Shown here one piece after another: positions 46,201 to 53,273 of a DNA stretch of 64,000 nt. Source of the DNA: CBDDBK01 sp965225715. GTDB taxonomy: Bacteria; Bacteroidota; Bacteroidia; Cytophagales; Flammeovirgaceae. The first letter of the stretch is position 1; each line of letters opens with the position of its first letter. Made by a program: the position numbers and the translations under genes. The notes under the pieces are model-generated. The model did no database searches and was not told the origin of the DNA. It saw only the letters and a list, made by a program, of their open reading frames with translations. The stretch spans positions 186,001-250,000 of the forward strand of contig CBDDBK010000003.1 of assembly GCA_965225715.1 (NCBI GenBank). Direction: 5' to 3'.

Positions 46201-47837
46201 TTTATATATTCAGACAAGCGCAGAATGAATCGCAATTCTACTCGGCAAAAATCCTGAGCTTCATCACATATTAAAAAGATATATTTTTTCTTAACCTCTA
46301 TTTTTTCATTAATATACCTTATAATTTTGAGTCTGTCCCAATACTGATTTTCATTGATTAATCTTTCGTAAAAAGGCAAAACATCTTTTTCTATGTGTTT
46401 AAATTTATCTATGGGAATAATCTGTGATTTTTTATCAACAGTGGTAAGATAATTTTGACTTATTATTTTTTTATCGGTCGCATAACCGTAAATATAGGTA
46501 ATAATTGTAAACCAAGATTCTTCGGCTGAGCAGTTATCTATAATGGATTTGGGTAAATTAGAGTTTTCATAAAGTTGCTTAAATTTTGAAAAATCCAAAT
46601 ATTTGTTTTCTTTAAAAAGACTTTTAGCACTCTCTGGAAGTAGGCTTATTAGAAGTTCTTTCAAAGTATGAAAATCATTTTTATTTTTTTCTTTTTGTTC
46701 GGCATCTAATCCGTCAAATTCTGGATTGTTGGATAGTAAATCAAAAACTGAGTTTTTGGCTTGTTTTAAAAGCCCTTTGTTTTCAGTAAGAAATATCAAG
46801 TTTCCATCTATCTCATCATGACATTTGTAATAGTAGGCATTGGCAAACAAGTAATAAAGCATAGTTGATTTGCCGCTACCTGCCTGTCCATTGATATAAT
46901 AGGGAGATTTAAAAGTACGAAAAAAATCAATTTGGTCGCGAGTTAAGGAAAGGTTACTCATCTCCTTACTTTTCTGTATCGCAAACCATAAGTTATCTTC
47001 GCCTATAGTCCATTTGGGATATGAGCGAAATGCTTTTCGTCTTATGTCTTCAAAATCATTTTCAAAATCAATAAATAGGGACTTTATTGCTTCATCCCAA
47101 TACCCTTTTTGGTCTTCAACATGGGCAGCATTATGCAATAAATAAAGAGATTTAGCATTTTTTTGGATTATGCTGTATAGTATTCCTACATTATGATCAA
47201 TGTATTTTTTAATTTGTATTCCATTTTTTTCCTTTATTACTTCTGCCTCTCCAGGTTCTTCCTTTATTATTTTTTCGAGTATTATTCTAAAGGTATTGAC
47301 ATATCTATCCATCATGCCTTTTGTATGGGAATTACTCAGAGCATATTTAACCCAAGTTTCTGTTTCGTAGATGTCATTATTTAACTTTAGTTCATAATCT
47401 TTTAACCAAGAAGTGAGTTTATCGGGCGGGAAGCTTTTTTTAGTTTTTTTGGTTAGTGTTTTATTTTTATATGCCCTTTTAAAACTCTCTAAATCTTCTT
47501 CTGGCAGCGGATTATTTTTGAGCCATTCGCCATTTTTGAGCTGAGAGAAAATTTTTACATACAGATATTCATCCGCTATGATATCTCTTACAAAAAAAAC
47601 TGTTAAATCTGTGCTGTTAATCCTAACATTTTTTTCTTGAATTAGCGTCCTTGTTCTTGGTTTCGAAGTTTTTATCCCATATATGCTTCCTCTAAAACAA
47701 GCAACAGAACGAGTATCTTTTAAATCTTTTAAATGAATAAGTTGTTCGTAATCATATATTTTATTATAAACATCTTTTTCAAAATTTTTACCTTTTATAC
47801 TCTTTTTAAACTCTTGACAAAAATGGAATTCGGCCAT
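43275..47837 (-). CDS. Fusion of UvrD-like SF1 helicase and OLD/SMC-like ATPase (putative defence protein)
   Basis: A 1520-residue cytosolic protein. Residues 1-300 are of unknown fold. A UvrD/Rep-type superfamily 1 helicase follows: Walker A GQAGSGKST (317-325), Walker B FLICDEAQD (521-529), motif III VVFAGDPNQTV (557-567), NYRST (606-610) and motif VI YVGLTRA (752-758). About 830-1180 is helical and TPR-like. The C-terminal third is an OLD/RecF-type ATPase: FRRFKEITLSNVGQFNLIVG leading to Walker A GDNNTGKTS (1222-1230), signature QYGAGANKLFRI (1396-1407), Walker B LLIDEIDAGIHYSR (1418-1431) and the His-switch FATTHNLE (1452-1459). A TOPRIM protein is encoded 29 bp downstream. All key ATP-binding residues are present in both engines. 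Confidence 0.88.
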   Translation of the reverse strand: MAEFHFCQEFKKSIKGKNFEKDVYNKIYDYEQLIHLKDLKDTRSVACFRGSIYGIKTSKPRTRTLIQEKNVRINSTDLTVFFVRDIIADEYLYVKIFSQLKNGEWLKNNPLPEEDLESFKRAYKNKTLTKKTKKSFPPDKLTSWLKDYELKLNNDIYETETWVKYALSNSHTKGMMDRYVNTFRIILEKIIKEEPGEAEVIKEKNGIQIKKYIDHNVGILYSIIQKNAKSLYLLHNAAHVEDQKGYWDEAIKSLFIDFENDFEDIRRKAFRSYPKWTIGEDNLWFAIQKSKEMSNLSLTRDQIDFFRTFKSPYYINGQAGSGKSTMLYYLFANAYYYKCHDEIDGNLIFLTENKGLLKQAKNSVFDLLSNNPEFDGLDAEQKEKNKNDFHTLKELLISLLPESAKSLFKENKYLDFSKFKQLYENSNLPKSIIDNCSAEESWFTIITYIYGYATDKKIISQNYLTTVDKKSQIIPIDKFKHIEKDVLPFYERLINENQYWDRLKIIRYINEKIEVKKKYIFLICDEAQDFCRVELRFILRLSEYIKHDLSKIDQVPVVFAGDPNQTVNPTGFRQDEITSMLYEELKEIAGFSNKNKVADIYNPSLNYRSTQPVVSLANFVQHYRMKNLGIKKVDPQKTKLFSSNTEENSFFNYQEIEDPKLKQDLIKKLQYKIFIIPVNAQEKKDYIDKYAILSSIDKVEVKTSIEAKGAEYSQVILFGFGEYFLEKFKTLAQNKQDTPELFKRSFFFNKLYVGLTRAQTELIIIDSQKSEEYFWKKIVDQTKNYESSEWKILDNFKKETILYNPGTINHIIQSTKEDALKNAQEDKKQGLYDKNPARLQVAANQFFKIEKKQEGYECLALSEELKENWKSAADHYLKLDYPKYEEAANCLFRGQFFKELISKIGNNLRTPEHDIRISISRLIGGEKIMKQDIDILKKNKKELNEILENLEWRNELIDQFIISSKTIELKEQKTDFVEVMEFIAHSTDRDLWKIIGNIRFDLKNYQKAIDAWSEINSFGEKYCISQVEWAREKKDNQKIILWLDELLRFKEASEQINIYNEIIEIHKKNILDNDHFGYFSAVFKAFILQKPKDNEVIKIGKKIEKTSQPNELIEFYEKLLGENDLNNQIATFILERWAKTKWKAENEKPNLKKLNDAYLQFSKKNDIIFKKFDLYELKNISECPQEIKWNPNKYFRKIKICNFRRFKEITLSNVGQFNLIVGDNNTGKTSLLEALLFKTNKKEHFQNLVFAHISRKNIRKIQNDTEEKYAPPTNFISNNFIKKDAKELIFELKEHRNYWNYKIGESERPEIQNTIIKKISSKNITEIPLVPFGIGFDKDLASAYFEKIEKIKAERNEFIKLMNLFIPNVEKIAADTQKGEIYIEEKDSEVASPLHQYGAGANKLFRILVQLTFQKNNKLLIDEIDAGIHYSRFSRFWEIILEVADKYKIQIFATTHNLECVNYFSDVLKNEKYKSYQNDSRIITLEELPDKDKTVKAYTHTYNEFKYELDNGFEIRGGDL

Positions 47838-47892
47838 AGTTTATATTTTTATTAAAAGTGACATTTTACCAAAAAACTCAAGCCCAAATCTA

Positions 47893-48489
47893 CTATTTAT
47901 CAAGCAATAAATGGTCATGAATTTGTAATATCTGGGAAAGAACTGGTTTTGTTTCATCATTATAAATGATCCAATCGGAAAGAGAAATCTTTGACTTATC
48001 ATCTTTTTGTTTATTCATAATATTTTGAATATCCACTTTACTACGCTGTTTATCTCTTTTCAGAATACGTTCATAGCGTAAGTCCAAAGGCGTATATACC
48101 ACAATAACCTTATCCAAACGTTTCTGTAAATCAAGTTCAAATAATAATGCGGTTTCTTTTAAGGTATAGCGTGTTTTCTGATTTTTTTGCCAATCGGTAT
48201 AATGACTAGCAACTGCAGGATGAACGATAGCATTGAGCTGATTCAGAAGATTTTTATTGTTAAAAACTTTTTTAGAAACATAAGGTCTATCAAGTTGATT
48301 ATTTTGATCATAAGAATTGCTACCTAATAAGTCAATGATTTTTTTCTTTATATCTTCATGAATATTAAGTAAGTGTTTTGCCCAATAATCGCTATCATAA
48401 ACAGGAACACCAAGACTTTTAAAAACTTGGCAAACTGTACTTTTCCCAGAACCAATTCCACCTGTAATCCCTATTTTTAACGGTTTCAT
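47893..48489 (-). CDS. coaE: Dephospho-CoA kinase
   Basis: A 198-residue P-loop kinase that phosphorylates dephospho-CoA in the last step of CoA synthesis. GITGGIGSGKST (7-18) is the P-loop; VPVYDSDYWAKHLL (about 28-41) binds the acceptor; the lid RILKRDKQRSK carries the conserved arginines. Length is normal. It lies 17 bp after hemE and 55 bp before the helicase-ATPase start, so all may share a transcript. Confidence 0.93.
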   Translation of the reverse strand: MKPLKIGITGGIGSGKSTVCQVFKSLGVPVYDSDYWAKHLLNIHEDIKKKIIDLLGSNSYDQNNQLDRPYVSKKVFNNKNLLNQLNAIVHPAVASHYTDWQKNQKTRYTLKETALLFELDLQKRLDKVIVVYTPLDLRYERILKRDKQRSKVDIQNIMNKQKDDKSKISLSDWIIYNDETKPVLSQILQIHDHLLLDK

Positions 48490-48506
48490 CTGAATCTATA
48501 TTTTAT

Positions 48507-49520
48507 TTAATTCTCTCTAACAGCATTAATAAAAGCCTTAACATTATCGAGAGGTGTATCCGGATAAACGCCTTGTCCTAAGTTAACGATGTAATTTTGT
48601 TTTCCAAAACGTTGAATCATCTTTTTTACAAAAATATTAATATCTTTTTTATCGGCATACAAATGAGCAGGATCTAAATTACCTTGTAAAGTTTTTTTTC
48701 CTTGAAATATGCTCTTCAGACGTTCTACATTTACAGGATAGTCTATACTTAAAGCGTCATAAGGCGTCGTTTTAAATTTTTCATAAAAAGGCAATTCTCC
48801 TCTGATATATAATATTTTAGGTATTTTTTTAAGACTTTTTGCAATTTTATTAAGATAAGGCAATGAAAAAATTTTATAGTGATAATCAGGCAATATAGAA
48901 CCCCAAGAATCAAAAACTTGAACCACATCGACCCCCGCTTCAATTTGCATATTCAAATAATCGATAGTAGCTTGCGTGATTTTTTCCAAAGCCAACTTTG
49001 CCATATCAGGATTTTGGTAAAGTAATTTTCTAACCTTTGAGAAATTTTTGCTTCCCTGACCTTCAACCATATAACACAATACAGTAAAAGGAGAACCCGC
49101 AAAACCTATTAAAGGTAATTTATTAGCTAGCTCCTTTTTGGTTAAAAAAATTGCTTGCCGCACATAATCTAATTTTTGGGCAATATTTGTAGTATCTAAA
49201 TTTTCAATATCTCGCAGACTATCTAAAGTTTTTTCAAAGTAAGGTCCTTTTGATTCTATAATAGAATAAGGCAAACCCAGAGCTTCTGGAATAACCAGAA
49301 TATCTGAAAAAATGATGGCGGCATCAGTTTTAAGATGGTAGATAGGTTGTAAAGTCACTTCTGCGGCAAGCTCAGGGGTGCTGACCAACTCTTTAAAACC
49401 ATTCACTTTTGCTCGTAAAGATTTATATTCAGGTAAAATACGACCCGCCTGGCGCATCAACCATACTGGTAAATGTTCTAAAGGTTTACCTGCTAAGGCT
49501 TCTAAAAGTATATTGTTCAA
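48507..49520 (-). CDS. hemE: Uroporphyrinogen decarboxylase
   Basis: A 337-residue TIM-barrel enzyme converting uroporphyrinogen III to coproporphyrinogen III. The N-terminus PVWLMRQAGRILPEY (18-32) is the invariant substrate-binding motif with two arginines; IIFSDILVIPEALG (about 69-82) has the catalytic Asp; GFAGSPFTVLCYMVEGQGSK (about 139-158) and the C-terminal NLGQGVYPDTP complete the signature. It is followed by coaE. Confidence 0.96.
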   Translation of the reverse strand: MNNILLEALAGKPLEHLPVWLMRQAGRILPEYKSLRAKVNGFKELVSTPELAAEVTLQPIYHLKTDAAIIFSDILVIPEALGLPYSIIESKGPYFEKTLDSLRDIENLDTTNIAQKLDYVRQAIFLTKKELANKLPLIGFAGSPFTVLCYMVEGQGSKNFSKVRKLLYQNPDMAKLALEKITQATIDYLNMQIEAGVDVVQVFDSWGSILPDYHYKIFSLPYLNKIAKSLKKIPKILYIRGELPFYEKFKTTPYDALSIDYPVNVERLKSIFQGKKTLQGNLDPAHLYADKKDINIFVKKMIQRFGKQNYIVNLGQGVYPDTPLDNVKAFINAVREN

Positions 49521-49583
49521 AATATGAAATCTAAATGATTAAAATTATATGGTCATAGACTTTAAAAATCAATGTCATAAGTA

Positions 49584-50780
49584 TTAGTGGAATAAAGGAT
49601 TGGGTTGTAGATATTGAACTTTATTCAATGAATTGTTTAAAAAACAATGAAATTCTTGAGGTAGTAAAGTATTTTCCAATGACTTTTGACTAAATATGAA
49701 TCTACCATCTACAACAAAGCCAAGTTCATACCAATGAACATGGTTTAACATCTTACAAAATTTTTCCAGTTTTTCGTAAGAATCATTACCCTTTAAGAAT
49801 ACAGCCATGACAGAACCATCATAATGCTTAATGTCATGCATAAAAAAAGGTTTTTTATTTCTTGTTTTACAATTCACATAAATCCTGTTTTTATCGGATT
49901 CGTAACAGTTTCTACCCCACATATACCAATCCTTTTGGGTAAATTTTTTTATTTTTCTATTTAAGAGGTTCTCTTTATGAATTTCCAAATCAGGATGATA
50001 TTGATTATATATCATTCTTTTTATTTTTTGGGTTTTGTTCGTGTAACTGCAAACAAAATCGATACCATCTTCATTTTCAAAATATTTATCCTTACCACTT
50101 ACTGCTCCAACTTTTACAAAAGCAATATCTTTAAAATAGACGGAGTATTCTTTTTTTGTAAAGAAAATTTGCCCTGCATTTACAACAAATTTTTTTTTTA
50201 AGGACGTTATTCGTTTAAAATTATTTTTTTCAAATCTCCATATAGCGGTATTGGGAGATGCATTTTTAAATACTTTCTTATCACCTAGTTCGATAATATC
50301 GGTAATGGTTCCATTTTGATAGATAAAGTTATTTAAGTTTATAGAGGAGGTAGATTTTAAAAAATCTCTTGGGGTGATAAAAATAAGTTCACCATTTTCT
50401 TTTAGATGCAAGATAGATTTATAAATAAAAAACAAATAAAGATTAGAACGATGATCAAATATTTTGTAAGTAGACACTAATTTTTTAGTGTCCTTATTAA
50501 TGTCTTGGTATCTCACATAAGGTGGATTCCCTATAACAGTATCAAATTTATTTCGAATAGAATAATTGAAAAAATCTATATTAAAAAAGTTATTTTTTTG
50601 GGCTAATTTTTTATCGTATTCTATTGCAATTATTTTCTCTTTGGGAAAATTTTTAGAAAAAGCACCATCCCCAGCAGAAGGCTCTAGTATATTCCCTTTA
50701 TTTTTCATCATGGAAATCATACCCGATACAATATGAAAAGGAGTAAAGACTTGACCTAAGTTTACAATATTTAATTGCAT
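49584..50780 (-). CDS. N6-adenine DNA methyltransferase, TaqI/Eco57I-like, apparently orphan
   Basis: A 398-residue class gamma-type DNA methyltransferase that would transfer a methyl group from SAM to the N6 of adenine. LGQVFTP (8-14, motif X) precedes LEPSAGDGAF (about 32-41, motif I) and GNPPYVRYQ (about 83-91, motif IV NPPY). The C-terminal half (about 200-398) is a TaqI-like specificity domain, ending near SQKSLENTLLPQEF. No restriction endonuclease gene is adjacent: hemE is downstream and only repeats and accA lie upstream. It may regulate, mark self-DNA for the nearby helicase-ATPase system, or be a relic of a restriction system. Confidence 0.85.
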   Translation of the reverse strand: MQLNIVNLGQVFTPFHIVSGMISMMKNKGNILEPSAGDGAFSKNFPKEKIIAIEYDKKLAQKNNFFNIDFFNYSIRNKFDTVIGNPPYVRYQDINKDTKKLVSTYKIFDHRSNLYLFFIYKSILHLKENGELIFITPRDFLKSTSSINLNNFIYQNGTITDIIELGDKKVFKNASPNTAIWRFEKNNFKRITSLKKKFVVNAGQIFFTKKEYSVYFKDIAFVKVGAVSGKDKYFENEDGIDFVCSYTNKTQKIKRMIYNQYHPDLEIHKENLLNRKIKKFTQKDWYMWGRNCYESDKNRIYVNCKTRNKKPFFMHDIKHYDGSVMAVFLKGNDSYEKLEKFCKMLNHVHWYELGFVVDGRFIFSQKSLENTLLPQEFHCFLNNSLNKVQYLQPNPLFH

Positions 50781-51121
50781 ACAAATTTTTCAAAATTTTC
50801 TTTATAGTCATGTCAGTTGAAAAAGGGATTTTTAGAAACTCTAATACAACAGCATTGCTGTCGCTCTTATATAGTCATGTCAAATAAAAAAAGGATTTTT
50901 AGAGGTTTTAATTCATTGGTTTTGAAAACGTTCGTTTCTCGAAATTAAAATAGCATTGCTATAGCATCGTTATTAAACTAAAATATTGAAAAAGGATTTT
51001 TGAAGGCTTTATAGCCTTGCTATTAAAAATAAGGAGAGAATGTTTTCTTATTATTAATGACTTAAACACATAAAAAATCCTTTTTTTATTTGAGATAACT
51101 ATTTAAATTTTAAGTTTTATA
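50781..51121. repeat. Cluster of four dispersed intergenic repeats
   Basis: Copies at 50804-50868 (type A, internally shortened: ATAGTCATGTCAGTTGAAAA to CAGCATTGCTGT), 50869-50962 (type A, complete: ATAGTCATGTCAAATAAAAA to AAAATAGCATTGCTATAGCA), 50975-51025 (partial: AATATTGAAAAAGGATTTTT) and 51020-51102 (type B, reverse: AAATAAGGAGAGAATGTTTT to TTTGAGATAACTAT). Four copies abut or overlap in 300 bp between the methyltransferase and accA genes. No gene is seen. Confidence 0.8.
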
Positions 51122-52087
51122 TTATTCGTTAAAAACGCCCATTTTTTCAAATTTATTAATACGGTCTTCAACGCGTTTTTGAGGTACTTTTTTAACTAAT
51201 AGTTCAAAGTTTTTTAAAATGATTTCTTTAATAATCTTTGCCATATTTTTTAGGTTATTTTGAGCACCTCCCAAGGGTTCTTTGATAATACCATCTATGA
51301 TTTTATAATTCAACATATCATCAGCAGTCAATTTTAGGGCTTCTGCGGCTTGTTCTTTATACTCCCAACTTCGCCATAATATTGAGGAACAAGATTCGGG
51401 AGAAATAACCGAATACCAAGTATTTTCGAGCATAAAAACCTTATCAGCAAGGCCTATTCCGAGGGCACCACCAGAGGCACCTTCTCCAATAATAATTGAA
51501 ATAATAGGTACTTTCAAAGTTGCCATAACTTGTAAGTTTTCTGCAATAGCCTGGGCTTGTCCTTGTTTTTCAGCTTCTAAACCTGGATAGGCGCCAGGTG
51601 TATCTATAAATGTAACTACGGGTATATTAAATTTTTCAGCTAATTTCATAAGTCTGGCTGCCTTACGATAACCAGAAGGATTAGCCATTCCAAAATTTCG
51701 TTTTTTACGATCTTTAAGATTCCTGCCTTTTTGCTGTCCTATAAACATAAATGTTTGTTTATCTATTTTGCCAAATCCGCCAATTAAGGCTAAATCATCA
51801 TGAGATAATCTATCACCATGTAATTCCAGAAAATCAGGTGTAATACTATATAAGTAATCAAGCGTATATGGTCTATTAGGGTGTCTAGAAAGTTGAACCT
51901 TTTGCCAACGGGTTAAATTTTCATACGTTTTTTTCTTTAATTCTTCTATTTTATTTTCTAAATCACTAATCATATCAAACACAGCCTTGTCATCGCCATC
52001 TTTAGTTAAATTTTTTAAATTTTCAAGCCGATTTTGAAGTTCGGCAATTGGTTTTTCAAAATCTAAGAGGTGCACAGTATCTTTCAT
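51122..52087 (-). CDS. accA: Acetyl-CoA carboxylase carboxyltransferase subunit alpha
   Basis: A 321-residue crotonase-fold subunit that, with AccD, transfers the carboxyl group from biocytin to acetyl-CoA. N-terminal helix with LDFEKPIAELQNRLENL; RHPNRPYTLDYLYSITPDF (about 70-88) and FMFIGQQKGRNLKDR (about 113-127) lead to the CoA pocket; FIDTPGAYPGLEAEKQGQAQ (about 160-179) and GEGASGGALGIGLADKV (about 203-219) are the oxyanion-hole and active-site signatures. It is complete. accD is not in this window. Confidence 0.96.
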   Translation of the reverse strand: MKDTVHLLDFEKPIAELQNRLENLKNLTKDGDDKAVFDMISDLENKIEELKKKTYENLTRWQKVQLSRHPNRPYTLDYLYSITPDFLELHGDRLSHDDLALIGGFGKIDKQTFMFIGQQKGRNLKDRKKRNFGMANPSGYRKAARLMKLAEKFNIPVVTFIDTPGAYPGLEAEKQGQAQAIAENLQVMATLKVPIISIIIGEGASGGALGIGLADKVFMLENTWYSVISPESCSSILWRSWEYKEQAAEALKLTADDMLNYKIIDGIIKEPLGGAQNNLKNMAKIIKEIILKNFELLVKKVPQKRVEDRINKFEKMGVFNE

Positions 52088-52250
52088 TAAAAATAAATTA
52101 TGATGTTGACAATAATTAAGAATTATAAAAAGTTTAAATACTAAAAATCAATTCGTTAAATTATAAGACATAAAAAATATAAATAATTGACTATAAACAG
52201 ATTAAATATTACCAAATTTTAGTAACTCTATTTTTATCTTAGTAAGGTTT

Positions 52251-52309
52251 CATTTTAATACCAATGGGTTAAACCTCTTAAAAATCCTTTTTTCAAGTGA
52301 GGTGACCAT
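52251..52309 (-). repeat. Dispersed intergenic repeat, type A, overlapping the hemB stop codon
   Basis: On the minus strand it reads ATGGTCACCTCACTTGAAAA, AAAGGATTTTTAAGAGG, then TTTAACCCATTGGTATTAAA. The TGA inside its opening TCACTTGA is the hemB stop codon, so the repeat encodes the last residues of HemB. Confidence 0.8.
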
Positions 52310-53273
52310 GATTAAGCCAATTGCTCATATCTTTAGCAAAATACGTTAGTATGGCATTAGCCCCTGCTCGTCTCATGCTATATAGCATTTCACAAACAAC
52401 ATGTTTTTGATTAAGCCAATTGTTTTGGGCTGCAGCCTTAACCATAGCATATTCTCCACTTACATTATAGGCAACAATTGGAAGTAAAAATGTTTTTTTA
52501 AATTTATGAATAATATCTAAATAGGCAAGGGCAGGTTTGACCATTAAAAAATCTGCTCCTTCTGCTTCGTCTAAATAACCTTCTAATAATGCTTCATCAG
52601 CATTTCTATAGTCCATTTGATAGGTTTTTTTGTCGCCTGTTTTGGGCGTAGAATCTAAAGCATCTCTAAAAGGTCCATAAAAGGCACTGGCATATTTGGC
52701 TGTGTATGCCATTATAGATGTATTATAAAACCCATTTTTGTCTAATCTTTTACGAATATAGCCAATCCGTTTATCCATCATATCCGATGGACCAATAATA
52801 TCAGCACCTGATTCTGCTTGTGCTAAGGCCATTTTTGCCAAAATATCTAAAGTCTGGTCATTTAAGATTTCTCCATTTTCATAAATTCCATCGTGTCCTT
52901 CACTGCTATAAGGGTCCATAGCTACATCGGTCATAATTATAGCTTCTGGGAAAATCGTTTTAAGCTTAGAAATTGTTTTCAAATAAAAATTATTGGGGTC
53001 ATAGCTATAAGTTGCATATTTATCTTTTAAAGAATCTTCTAAACTTGGAAAAAGGCAAAAAGAATGAATACCTAACTTTAAACAAAGTTCTACCTCTTTG
53101 ATAAGCTTATCTGAACTGTAACGAAAAATATTAGGCATAGAACTGATAGGCAGACATTTATCTTTTCCATCAATTAAAAAAAGAGGGTAAATAAGTTGAC
53201 TTATTTTTAAATCTGTTTCTGCTACTAATGCTCGAATAGTTGAATTTTTTCTGTTTCGTCTGGGACGCTTCAT
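52293..53273 (-). CDS. hemB: Porphobilinogen synthase (5-aminolevulinate dehydratase)
   Basis: A 326-residue TIM-barrel enzyme that joins two 5-aminolevulinates. The two Schiff-base lysines are K193 in MAYTAKYASAFYGP and K246 in ADFLMVKPALAYLD. The region MTDVAMDPYSSEGHDGI (114-130) has no cysteines, so it lacks the zinc-binding triad and is of the magnesium-type active site. The C-terminus SNWLN is normal, but the last codons (HGHLT, stop) come from an inserted dispersed repeat. Confidence 0.95.
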   Translation of the reverse strand: MKRPRRNRKNSTIRALVAETDLKISQLIYPLFLIDGKDKCLPISSMPNIFRYSSDKLIKEVELCLKLGIHSFCLFPSLEDSLKDKYATYSYDPNNFYLKTISKLKTIFPEAIIMTDVAMDPYSSEGHDGIYENGEILNDQTLDILAKMALAQAESGADIIGPSDMMDKRIGYIRKRLDKNGFYNTSIMAYTAKYASAFYGPFRDALDSTPKTGDKKTYQMDYRNADEALLEGYLDEAEGADFLMVKPALAYLDIIHKFKKTFLLPIVAYNVSGEYAMVKAAAQNNWLNQKHVVCEMLYSMRRAGANAILTYFAKDMSNWLNHGHLT

